Below, one piece after another: positions 23,629 to 31,183 of a stretch of 34,943 nt of DNA. The notes under the pieces were generated by a model. The model did no database searches and was not told the origin of the DNA. It saw nothing but the letters and a program-made list of their open reading frames with translations. Source of the stretch: Candidatus Microgenomates bacterium (GTDB taxonomy: Bacteria > Patescibacteriota > Microgenomatia > Daviesbacterales > UBA10151); NCBI GenBank assembly GCA_016182045.1, contig JACOYE010000002.1, positions 1-34,943 of the forward strand, read 5' to 3'. A program made the translations under genes and the position numbers. Position 1 is the stretch's first letter; each line of letters begins with the position of its first letter.

Positions 23629-25350
23629 CTAAATTTTAAATGCACTAACCAACTCACCTGTATAAATTTCTTTAAGATTAGATTCCTTAAGCTTCCTTAT
23701 TAATTCTTCTCCTGTTTGTGAATTAATATACTCATCTTTGTGAACTATGATTGCATCAACTTTCATGCTTTTAAGCTGGTTTATCTTATCTTTTGTGGGG
23801 AAATTGATGGTTAAAGATTGTCCTAATAAAGTTCTTTGAGGAGGATTATATGCGGCATTTCCATTAATTAGCTTTTTTTTATGACCCAGGGCATATAATA
23901 AATACTTAGAATCATCAAAATAAGATCTGTTAATAGAGGGGTAATTACTTAACTCATTAGCAATTGGCAGCTCTAATATCACATTAATCTGAGGCTGTTT
24001 ATCCAACCATTGATAAAAACTTTTCACTTCAGGATTTACTTTAAAAACAGGGAGCAAACTGTGCTGATACTCAAGGCTAATTAAAAACACCAGTCCTAAG
24101 ATTACCCCTAATCTCCCCTTGTCCGCCGAAGCCTTGTCGCCGACGCTCCATAGCTTTGGCGACGGAGCGGCGAAGACGGACCATCTCTCTAGCAGCCATT
24201 TTACCGCAAAACCAGCTAAAATAGCATACGAGAAAAAACCCATTACCATAAATCTTGATGGAGCACGTAACGAATCAAAAAAAGGTACGAATTTGTAAAA
24301 TAATAAATATATATTGGGGATTAATGTTTCTCCAATTATAAAATAAGGACCAAATGAGAAGATAAAGGCAATTATCCATACAGCTATTAGTGCAATAAAA
24401 ACTTTTCTTAAAGCTGGCTCATACTTTCTTTTGAAAAACAGAAATAAACTAACAATAACCAAACCATAAACCACAAAACCTGCAAAAAGACTGTGCTCGG
24501 AATAATCACTATATTTTGTTCCTAATATTTGACCATATAACTTATTATCTTTGATGGTTGAGAAAAAATCCTTAAAAGTTGCTGAATGGGATACGATATT
24601 AGCAAATCCGGGACTGACACCAAACTCTTTTTTTACTCCCAAATAGGGCTGTAGATACAAAAACCCTATCACCACAGCCACAATTAATCCTACCAAACCC
24701 CATTTCATTCCCATAATCCTCCTAATCTCTCTTCCCCCCCTGATCACCCAATATACAGGCCAGGTTAAAGCCAAGAGAGTAGAGTAATAAAAAGAGGAAA
24801 TTAGCTGACCCAAAAATAGAAAAGGTAAAATAGCAACCCACTTTTTTCTCTTTTCCAGTATCTTCTCAGTTACTAGAAATATCAGAGGCATCCAAAAAAG
24901 AACTATTTGAGCAAAATAAAACTGAGCCATTGCGTATGGATTATAAGTAAAAATTAACCCACCCACTATCGATGAGGAGACTGATTTTGTTAGCTGAAAT
25001 ATTAACAGATACATCAGCAGAAAGGCCAGAAAGAAATTGATTAATACCATGGAATGAGCAGATACAATCACATTTTTGGTCAAAATATAAACTGGCAAAG
25101 CCATGGCACTTTGAATAAACTGGCTGTTTCCTAAACTTAAAGTTTTACTCATGGGATAAAACATTCTCAGATCATAAAGGTGTTGAAAATCTAATGAGAC
25201 AAATTTCGATAAATTATTATCCAGCAGGAAATATTCATAAAAAAGATCTGTATCAGATAATGGTTTATCTATGTTCAATATCAGTTGATTTAGAAAAACC
25301 ACCACAAACAGTATTGAACTTATTGCCCCAATTAAAAATATTTTTCTCAT
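23629..25350 (-). CDS. GT-C-like polytopic membrane protein
   Basis: 573 residues with about ten hydrophobic segments and an acidic DTDLFYEYF motif in the first external loop. Its shape suits lipid-sugar-dependent GT-C glycosyltransferases, but the family is not pinned down. The start overlaps the upstream stop (ATGA, 4 bp), and the stop is 1 nt before the next ATG, so it is the middle gene of a three-gene operon. Residues about 390-411 (FAAPSPKLWSVGDKASADK) come from a GC-rich palindromic repeat at 24119-24183, an apparent in-frame insertion in a loop before the last membrane helix. Confidence 0.75.
   Translation of the reverse strand: MRKIFLIGAISSILFVVVFLNQLILNIDKPLSDTDLFYEYFLLDNNLSKFVSLDFQHLYDLRMFYPMSKTLSLGNSQFIQSAMALPVYILTKNVIVSAHSMVLINFFLAFLLMYLLIFQLTKSVSSSIVGGLIFTYNPYAMAQFYFAQIVLFWMPLIFLVTEKILEKRKKWVAILPFLFLGQLISSFYYSTLLALTWPVYWVIRGGREIRRIMGMKWGLVGLIVAVVIGFLYLQPYLGVKKEFGVSPGFANIVSHSATFKDFFSTIKDNKLYGQILGTKYSDYSEHSLFAGFVVYGLVIVSLFLFFKRKYEPALRKVFIALIAVWIIAFIFSFGPYFIIGETLIPNIYLLFYKFVPFFDSLRAPSRFMVMGFFSYAILAGFAVKWLLERWSVFAAPSPKLWSVGDKASADKGRLGVILGLVFLISLEYQHSLLPVFKVNPEVKSFYQWLDKQPQINVILELPIANELSNYPSINRSYFDDSKYLLYALGHKKKLINGNAAYNPPQRTLLGQSLTINFPTKDKINQLKSMKVDAIIVHKDEYINSQTGEELIRKLKESNLKEIYTGELVSAFKI
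24119..24183. repeat. Palindromic repeat inside the GT-C gene (GTCCGCCGAAG type)
   Basis: The element has GTCCG at one end and CGGAC at the other, with internal GTCGCC/GGCGAC and GCTCC/GGAGC pairs. It is far richer in GC than its surroundings. Confidence 0.7.
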
Positions 25351-27521
25351 TTTAATAAGAAACTTATATTTATTGTTTTTACTCCTTTAAAGCATGAATT
25401 TTCATTTTTGGGATGAATTTGAATAACCATAGCAGGCTCTGCAGCAAACTCATATTCTAACACTCCCCCTAAATCTTTTTTCTCCAAATTGGAGTGTAAT
25501 TCCCTATGACCACTTTGGTCAACAAACAACACTCTTTCATTCCCCTCCTCACCTATTAAACACTCAGGATTGGCATAATCTAAAGTAATTCTGGTAACCA
25601 GAACTTGTTTTTCTAAATTCACTTTCCAATAATATAACTCACCTGATCTTAGTTCATTTAATATTAAACCATAATCAGTTTTTTCTTTATTAAATTCCGG
25701 CTTTAGAAACTGTTTGTCATTTTTATAGATAGTGAGTAATGATACCCCGTCAACAATTATTTCGTGAACGGGACTTAAAAATTTTTCAGGGTATCTTTTG
25801 GCAAAAATAGGAGGATTCTCTGGATTAAGAGGCACTAATATATATTCACCTTTTTGCTCATATCCTGAAAAATGGTGGGGGGAAATTGAGATATCCCTTC
25901 TTAGGAATAAAGGAGAGAGGGAAAAATCAGGACCCTGCAGATGAGCTATATTGGCATCCGTGGGAGCATTTTTATTAAGCCACATTGCTGCCTGTTTATA
26001 AATATTGTCATTGCTGGATCCCCAACTAATCATATTTCGGTTATAAGCTCCTTTTAATCCTTCAATTAGACTATTAAAATAATAATTTTGGTTAGGATGA
26101 AGCCTAATGATTGGCACAAGCAATATAATTGTTATAACAGTTATAATAGTTATAATTATTATATTATTCCTAGTCTTCCTTACCAGGTAAAATCCCCCCA
26201 CTCCGGCCAGTAATGCCATAGCTGGGATAATTTCCATCACCTGCCTGATTTCCCCATAGCCCCAGGTTTTGGGAGTGGATACCCGAAGCAGAGTTACTAC
26301 GATCCAGCTTAAAATTAAATACCCTGATTTTAATCCGCCAACTGGCGGACCCCCTCTTTCCCTAATCACACCTATCATCCCTACCACCCCCAAAATTAAA
26401 ATTATCTCTGGAGTTTGAAAAAGTAATAGAGTAGGTACATACCAAGCCAGATTAAAGGAACTAGATCTGGATCCAACATCACTATAAAATCCTAGGATTC
26501 CTTTCAATTTTCCTAAAGGATCGTCCCAAAGATATGGCCAGATTAAAATTATAAATGCTATTACCCCTACCCCCCCTACCAACCCTAATACCCCTAACCT
26601 CCTCGCTTCGCGAAGCGAGCCCAACTTAAACCAAGCTTTAAACTCTTCAGTTTTTCTGATTAAAAATAACCAGGGAATTAAGATAAAAGGCAAAAAAACA
26701 ATATTCCATTTTGTAGCTAAAGCCAAAGCCACAAATATTATAAATACCCCAAATCTTCCCAATCCCCCCCATCTCCCTGACCTGTCCTGAGCGTAGTCGA
26801 AGGATCTCCCTTCTTTTACCCAAAGATAAAAGGCCCAGATAGCTCCCATGAAAAATACAGCCTGCGAGGGATCTTTCATATTAATATGTGATTCTGCAAA
26901 GTAGAAAGGATGGAAAGCCAAAGATAAACCTGCTGCCAAACTAGCCAGATAAGATCCACTAATCTCATAAGTAAAGAGAGCCGCCAGAAATACACCCAAA
27001 GCTGAAATTAAAATATAGATTAGTTGGTAACTTTCAATATCCCCCAACACACCCAACCACCCATAAAAAAATCTGTTAGATAAGGCAGCCAAAATATCTA
27101 TCAAAGGAGGATGTCCACCATCAAAATTCAACCAAAACTCTCCTCCCCACCCATCATATTGATAAAAACTTACTCTCTTACCCAATTTAGCCAATTGATC
27201 TTCAAATTCAGCTTTAATCAAAGGGCGTTCTGGTAAGGATACAGGCTGTTTAGGAAAGGGTGGGGCAATATATTCTGTATCACCAAGATAATAACGACTG
27301 GCATAATCTTTTGGTCCAACCAGCATGGGGGAGGTTCGTTTACCTAAATCATAACTGGTTTTACCGGTAAGGAAATAATGTAGAAAAGCCTGACCTCGCA
27401 TCATATGAATTGGTGCATCCCAATTGATGCCGTAGTGCGACAAAGTCAACACACCCACGATAAGGAAAGCAATAGCGATGACTAATGGTATAAATATCTG
27501 TCTTATTTTCACTTTTACCAT
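25347..27521 (-). CDS. GT-C membrane glycosyltransferase (paralogue B)
   Basis: The start chosen is the ATG at 27521 (MVKVKIRQIF); the frame also has a TTG at 27539, and a GTG at 27512 lies exactly 12 nt from a TATAAT box. About 724 residues, polytopic, with HYGINWDAPIHMMRGQAF and AESHINMKDPSQAVFFMG shared with paralogue A at 21537, plus a related C-terminal domain (FAKRYPEKFL, VHEI, GVSLLTIYKN). It is a probable polyprenyl-phosphate-sugar-dependent transferase. Compared with paralogue A it carries three extra peptides at DNA palindromes: SFDYAQDRS, SLREARR and PPVG. It is the first gene of the operon and divergent from methyltransferase B. Confidence 0.83.
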   Translation of the reverse strand: MVKVKIRQIFIPLVIAIAFLIVGVLTLSHYGINWDAPIHMMRGQAFLHYFLTGKTSYDLGKRTSPMLVGPKDYASRYYLGDTEYIAPPFPKQPVSLPERPLIKAEFEDQLAKLGKRVSFYQYDGWGGEFWLNFDGGHPPLIDILAALSNRFFYGWLGVLGDIESYQLIYILISALGVFLAALFTYEISGSYLASLAAGLSLAFHPFYFAESHINMKDPSQAVFFMGAIWAFYLWVKEGRSFDYAQDRSGRWGGLGRFGVFIIFVALALATKWNIVFLPFILIPWLFLIRKTEEFKAWFKLGSLREARRLGVLGLVGGVGVIAFIILIWPYLWDDPLGKLKGILGFYSDVGSRSSSFNLAWYVPTLLLFQTPEIILILGVVGMIGVIRERGGPPVGGLKSGYLILSWIVVTLLRVSTPKTWGYGEIRQVMEIIPAMALLAGVGGFYLVRKTRNNIIIITIITVITIILLVPIIRLHPNQNYYFNSLIEGLKGAYNRNMISWGSSNDNIYKQAAMWLNKNAPTDANIAHLQGPDFSLSPLFLRRDISISPHHFSGYEQKGEYILVPLNPENPPIFAKRYPEKFLSPVHEIIVDGVSLLTIYKNDKQFLKPEFNKEKTDYGLILNELRSGELYYWKVNLEKQVLVTRITLDYANPECLIGEEGNERVLFVDQSGHRELHSNLEKKDLGGVLEYEFAAEPAMVIQIHPKNENSCFKGVKTINISFLLK
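26122..26166. repeat. 9-bp minisatellite in GT-C paralogue B
   Basis: Five units (AATATAATT, GTTATAACA, GTTATAATA, GTTATAATT, ATTATATTA), Ile/Thr-coding on the minus strand, at the same place in the protein as in paralogue A. Confidence 0.75.
26334..26349. repeat. 16-nt palindrome insertion (TCCGCCA type)
   Basis: TCCGCCAACTGGCGGA, 7-bp stem. It encodes the extra PPVG in RERGGPPVGGLKSGYL; paralogue A reads KERGGNLKIGYL at the same site. Confidence 0.75.
26602..26619. repeat. 18-nt perfect palindrome insertion (CTCGCTTCG type)
   Basis: CTCGCTTCGCGAAGCGAG is its own reverse complement. It encodes SLREARR, which is absent from the equivalent loop of paralogue A (GKLGKLGILGGVG). Confidence 0.8.
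26781..26806. repeat. Repeat insertion (CCTGAGCGTAGTCGAAGG type)
   Basis: It contains CCTGAGCGTAGTCGAAGG and encodes SFDYAQDR. Paralogue A has only VRSRHLRWWGL between the same conserved flanks. Confidence 0.8.
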
Positions 27522-27524
27522 TGT

Positions 27525-27534
27525 ATTATATAAT
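27525..27534. promoter_or_regulatory. Palindromic divergent -10 element
   Basis: ATTATATAAT is its own reverse complement and gives TATAAT on both strands. On the plus strand it lies 12 nt before the ATG of methyltransferase B, with TTTTCA 17 bp upstream. On the minus strand it lies 12 nt before a GTG of GT-C paralogue B. Confidence 0.5.
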
Positions 27535-27546
27535 CCCAATAAGCCA

Positions 27547-28326
27547 ATGGGTAAACATTCTTCGCTATATTATTCACAGTTATTTCCACCGGTTTTAGCA
27601 GAAAATGGAAAACGTGTTGCCAACCAAATTATGGCATGCCTTAGATTTGTTGCTCCAAAACATAACTTTGCTCCATGTAAACTGCTTGATGTAGGCTCCA
27701 GCAACGGCCGGACAACTGTTTTTCTATCATCTTTTGTCCGCAAAGCAATTGGTGTAGATGTAGATGAATCAGCCATAAGCTGGGGTAAAAAGAACTATCA
27801 TAATAAAAAACTGAGGCTATATGTGTTTGATGGCAAAAGCATTCACTATCCTGATCAGACATTTGATTTGGTGATATTCCGTTTGTCTTATTGGTATGCA
27901 GAGGATCAGGAAAAGTTAGTTTCTGAAATTTTCCGTGTGCTCAAAAAAGGTGGGTTAGTTTTTTTTGAGGGACACAATAAACTTTACCCATTTGATACTG
28001 ACTACAAACTACCCTTTCTTCCATATCTACCATCAAGTTGGGCTAAACTTTACATAAATATGTTTAGCAACAAACCTTATTTTGCCAGAAGATATAAAAC
28101 ATATTGGGGACTAAAACAACTTTTTTCCTCATTTCAGATAACACCATTAACACCAAACATTATTAAAAACCCCAAAGCCTTTCAGTTTAAAAAACTCTAC
28201 AATTTAGCTTGGATTGGTAAAGTTTTTCCTTTATGGCTTTTGCGCTTTTTAGAGCCTTTATCCTATGATCTTATTTGGGTTCTTAGAAAACCTGCTGGGG
28301 CCAAGTCAGAAGCTTTGATACAATAA
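27547..28326 (+). CDS. Class I SAM-dependent methyltransferase (paralogue B)
   Basis: The start chosen is the ATG at 27547 (MGKHSSLYYS); an upstream in-frame ATG at 27478 lies inside the divergent gene and would precede the promoter. 259 residues. SAM motif LLDVGSSNGR (46-55), then GVDVDESAI, FDGKSIHYPDQTFDLVIF and EIFRVLKKGGLVFFEG. It is paralogous to the 20792 gene over its whole length. It may modify the same class of glycan or lipid intermediate. The TPR gene follows 4 bp after the stop, so they are probably co-transcribed. Confidence 0.87.
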   Translation: MGKHSSLYYSQLFPPVLAENGKRVANQIMACLRFVAPKHNFAPCKLLDVGSSNGRTTVFLSSFVRKAIGVDVDESAISWGKKNYHNKKLRLYVFDGKSIHYPDQTFDLVIFRLSYWYAEDQEKLVSEIFRVLKKGGLVFFEGHNKLYPFDTDYKLPFLPYLPSSWAKLYINMFSNKPYFARRYKTYWGLKQLFSSFQITPLTPNIIKNPKAFQFKKLYNLAWIGKVFPLWLLRFLEPLSYDLIWVLRKPAGAKSEALIQ

Positions 28327-28330
28327 CTTA

Positions 28331-30385
28331 ATGACCAAAATTCATCTTGGCTTAATTCTTGAATTTATCCTTTTTTTAATTATCATAATTTTTGCCATAC
28401 ATCCTGTGGAGAATTTTGATTTCTGGTTTCATGTTAAATTAGGTGAACATATTTTACAAACCAAAAGCTTGCCATTTACTGATCAGTTCTCCCATACTTC
28501 TCTGGGTGCTCCTGCCATCCCCTATGAATGGCTATTTCAGGTAATTATCTACCTAATCTATAAAACACTGGGCAATCCGGGAGTTCAAGCCTTAGTGGCT
28601 TTTTTGGCTTTAGCTTATTCATTTATATTTCGCCAGATCCTTTTGGAAATCTTCCAGGTTCCTTTAGTACCCAGATTATTTTTAGTAGGCTTTTCATATG
28701 TAGCAGGTTTTGACTTTTGGGTGGAGCGGCCGCAGTCTGTTGCTTATGCACTTTTTATGATCACCCTCTATATCATCCTAAAAAGAGTTTTTACGCACAC
28801 AGGGAGACTCCTTTTGTGGCTGACCATCCCCGTCTTTTTCATTTGGACCAATTTACATGCCAGTATGGTGTTGGGGCTTTATTTATTCTTTTCTTTTGCC
28901 ATCATTTGTTTGATCAGAAAGGACCTTAAACAGGCTCGAGACCTTCTTCTGTTTGGCGTCATTAATACCCTGATCACTCTTCTTCCTCCTTTGGGAATCA
29001 AAACTTACCAGCTTTTGTATCTGTTTTTTGAAAAAAGAGACTTTATTATGGTGGTTATTTCTGAATGGGTACCTTTGTATAAACTGGGCATCAGATACTA
29101 TATCTATCTTCTGATAATCGGCCTGGCTGCCGCATCCTTATTTTGGGCTTTCCTGAAAAAAACCAGACTTCGTTCCGTCATTGCGAGGAACACTTCGGCT
29201 TCGCTCAGTGTAAACTCCGTGACGAAGCAATCTCATTCTAGTAAGATCGCCACGTCGTCCTTCGACAAGCTCAGGACTCCTCGCGATGACGTTTTGAGCT
29301 TGGATCTTTTTTTCTTTTTGCCCTTTATCCCTTTAGGTCTCCTTGTGATTTCCGGGGTCAGACAAACCCAATTTTCCATGCCAGCCATCCTGCTTTGTAC
29401 AGTACCGGCCATCCAACTTCTAAAAGGTAAGCTTAAGTTTAGTATAACGATTATAACAATTATAACTATTATAATTTTTATCTCTCTTATAACCTCCCTC
29501 TATTTTTACCGCCAGCAAGTTATATCTATTTCCAGACTCTATCCCGAACAAGCTATCCCTTTTATTAAGGCCAATCTAGCAGGAAATATGTTTAATGAAT
29601 ATCATATGGGAGGATTTTTAATGTATCAATTAGGGCCTGCTATTAAAACCTTTATTGACGGCAGGACTGACATGTTTTTACCCCAAGTTTTACCTGAATA
29701 TGACAGATTGATTAATAATGATTTTTCAGATAGGGAGTTTGCTGATTATTTCAATTTTTTGGTTCACAAATATGATGTTTCCTGGGCTATTTTAACAACT
29801 GAACGTTTTACTAAAATCAGACGTCTTGCCAGAATCATCAGAAGCGATCCTGCCTGGCACTTAGTTTTCTTTGATGATCAAGCTGACATTTATGTTAGAG
29901 ATGATGGAAAAAATCCTTCTGTTACCCAACAATTTGCCATAAAAGCTGCCACTCCTTTTGGAAAAAGGCTATACAAAGAAGGTCAAAGAGATCAGGCTGG
30001 AAAGGAATATGACAGGATGCGCTCTATTGCTCCATCTGCTGCCTCTTTAAATGCTTTGGGCTTCATGCTTTTGGAGGATAAACAATTTGATCAGGCCAGA
30101 AGTTTATTTGAACAGGCTTTAATAATTGATCCCAAATCTGCTGCCCCCAAGATGAATCTGGCTGAACTGGCTGCCAAAGATGGCAATTTAGATGAGGCCA
30201 AAAGACTTTATAAACAGGCCATCAATGATGAGCCGGACAGAGGCTTGGCCTATTTAAGACTGGGACAGCTGATTATTGAGTCAGGGGGATCTAAAAATGA
30301 GGCCAGAAAAATTTGGCAAAAAGGCTTAACATCCACTCCGGATGAGGAAGTACTGGTTAAGCTAAGAAAAGAGTTGACAGAATAA
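28331..30385 (+). CDS. Polytopic GT-C-like membrane protein with TPR tail
   Basis: 684 residues. The first external loop holds FDFWFHVKLGEHIL (acidic GT-C style motif), followed by IPYEWLFQVIIYLIY, RPQSVAYAL and WTNLHASMVLGL. There are about ten membrane segments. The C-terminal 120 residues are TPR repeats (ALGFMLLEDKQFDQARSLFEQALIIDPKSA and similar). The layout of membrane domain plus TPR parallels the O-antigen-ligase gene at 3416. Glycosyltransferase activity is inferred from the loop motif and locus; the exact family is uncertain. Residues about 283-321 come from a 116-bp inserted repeat with 14-bp inverted ends. An Ile-Ile-Thr run (about 371-382) comes from the 9-bp minisatellite. Confidence 0.8.
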   Translation: MTKIHLGLILEFILFLIIIIFAIHPVENFDFWFHVKLGEHILQTKSLPFTDQFSHTSLGAPAIPYEWLFQVIIYLIYKTLGNPGVQALVAFLALAYSFIFRQILLEIFQVPLVPRLFLVGFSYVAGFDFWVERPQSVAYALFMITLYIILKRVFTHTGRLLLWLTIPVFFIWTNLHASMVLGLYLFFSFAIICLIRKDLKQARDLLLFGVINTLITLLPPLGIKTYQLLYLFFEKRDFIMVVISEWVPLYKLGIRYYIYLLIIGLAAASLFWAFLKKTRLRSVIARNTSASLSVNSVTKQSHSSKIATSSFDKLRTPRDDVLSLDLFFFLPFIPLGLLVISGVRQTQFSMPAILLCTVPAIQLLKGKLKFSITIITIITIIIFISLITSLYFYRQQVISISRLYPEQAIPFIKANLAGNMFNEYHMGGFLMYQLGPAIKTFIDGRTDMFLPQVLPEYDRLINNDFSDREFADYFNFLVHKYDVSWAILTTERFTKIRRLARIIRSDPAWHLVFFDDQADIYVRDDGKNPSVTQQFAIKAATPFGKRLYKEGQRDQAGKEYDRMRSIAPSAASLNALGFMLLEDKQFDQARSLFEQALIIDPKSAAPKMNLAELAAKDGNLDEAKRLYKQAINDEPDRGLAYLRLGQLIIESGGSKNEARKIWQKGLTSTPDEEVLVKLRKELTE
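29176..29291. repeat. 116-bp MITE-like element inserted in the TPR GT-C gene
   Basis: The ends CGTCATTGCGAGGA (29176-29189) and TCCTCGCGATGACG (29278-29291) are inverted repeats with one mismatch. The interior has GAAGCAATCTC and CCTTCGACAAGCTCAGGAC, typical of dispersed palindromic repeats. The ORF continues straight through (SVIARNTSAS ... SSFDKLRTPRDDV). The length is not a multiple of three, so frame preservation needs an adjacent adjustment. Confidence 0.8.
29441..29476. repeat. 9-bp minisatellite in the TPR GT-C gene
   Basis: AGTATAACG, ATTATAACA, ATTATAACT, ATTATAATT: four units. The coding frame reads Ile-Thr-Ile / Ile-Ile-Thr repeats in a membrane helix. Confidence 0.75.
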
Positions 30386-30387
30386 CA

Positions 30388-30828
30388 CTACCTGCCGCCC
30401 GGATTTATCCTTTTAACATAAATGCCGGGAGTAAAGATTAATATTCCGGTTTGTTTAGACACTTTAGCGGTAAAGTGTCGGGTATTACCGGTAACCAGGC
30501 AATCTGCTTTACTATTGATGGCTGCGGCCAGTATCGGTGCATCCGTTGGATTGATCAAGGAACTTACCTTTTCTACCTGCTCAGCAGTCGGGTCTGCCAC
30601 TATCTCAGGAGGAGTATTGGTTAGGTAGGTTTTCAGTTGAAATAGCAGTTCTCTCTTTTTGAGCCTAAAATTGGTAACCAGCTCCTCAAGAATTTGGCGT
30701 GAGATAATCATGGTGATTTTACCTTTTGCATGCTGATTGAGGATTTGAGCTGATGGTCCCAGAGATTGATAAAAGCCGGAAAAAAGAACGTTGGTGTCGA
30801 TAAAAGGTCTGGGCTTATTTCTTGCCAT
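30388..30828 (-). CDS. PIN-domain toxin (VapC-like)
   Basis: 146 residues with the PIN nuclease acidic set: D11 (FIDTNVL), E48/E49 (ILEEL), D96 (NPTDAPIL) and D109 (KADCLVTGN). PIN toxins are Mg-dependent ribonucleases held inactive by a cognate antitoxin. The gene begins inside the end of the AbrB-type antitoxin gene (14-bp overlap), the usual toxin-antitoxin arrangement. The RNA target is unknown. The full acidic set suggests an active enzyme. Confidence 0.88.
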   Translation of the reverse strand: MARNKPRPFIDTNVLFSGFYQSLGPSAQILNQHAKGKITMIISRQILEELVTNFRLKKRELLFQLKTYLTNTPPEIVADPTAEQVEKVSSLINPTDAPILAAAINSKADCLVTGNTRHFTAKVSKQTGILIFTPGIYVKRINPGGR

Positions 30829-31102
30829 AGCGGGAACTGGACAATTTCTGGCGGATTTTTCTACCCATCTTTTGCAACTCTTCCTCGGTTATACCGGAGT
30901 TTAAAAAGGCTGCCTGAATCTCCCGCAATGCGGCAAGGGAGAGTGATTTTTTGGGTTTGACTATCACCCCTTCATCGGACAGGGAAACTTGAAGCCGATC
31001 TCCCACCTGAAGACCTAAAGCTTCAACCACCTCAGCGGGCAAAGTTATTTGCCGACGGGGGCGAAGAGTTATATCCAGATTAGACGATGCAATTGGATTC
31101 AT
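30815..31102 (-). CDS. AbrB/MazE-type antitoxin
   Basis: 95 residues. Residues about 9-52 form a SpoVT-AbrB swapped-hairpin DNA-binding domain (TLRPRRQITLPAEVVEALGLQVGDRLQV). The C-terminal helical part (53-95) would wrap the toxin. Such antitoxins bind their own promoter, and a palindrome lies directly upstream. Encoded ahead of, and overlapping, the PIN toxin. Confidence 0.88.
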   Translation of the reverse strand: MNPIASSNLDITLRPRRQITLPAEVVEALGLQVGDRLQVSLSDEGVIVKPKKSLSLAALREIQAAFLNSGITEEELQKMGRKIRQKLSSSRYGKK

Positions 31103-31112
31103 GGATTTTCTG

Positions 31113-31130
31113 ATTTCTGATATCAGAAAT
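31113..31130. promoter_or_regulatory. 18-bp palindromic operator of the toxin-antitoxin operon
   Basis: ATTTCTGATATCAGAAAT is a perfect palindrome just downstream of the -10 box, where the transcript should start. A further direct half-site TTTCTGA lies at 31106-31112. The position fits autorepression by the AbrB-type antitoxin. Confidence 0.7.
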
Positions 31131-31131
31131 T

Positions 31132-31160
31132 ATCCTAGCACCTTATGCGCTCATTGTCAA
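31132..31160 (-). promoter_or_regulatory. Promoter of the toxin-antitoxin operon
   Basis: On the minus strand: -35 TTGACA (31155-31160), 17 bp, -10 TAGGAT (31132-31137). It separates the module from the fibre gene that ends at 31184. Confidence 0.65.
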
Positions 31161-31183
31161 GCGTATGCTGTCATGACCATCCT

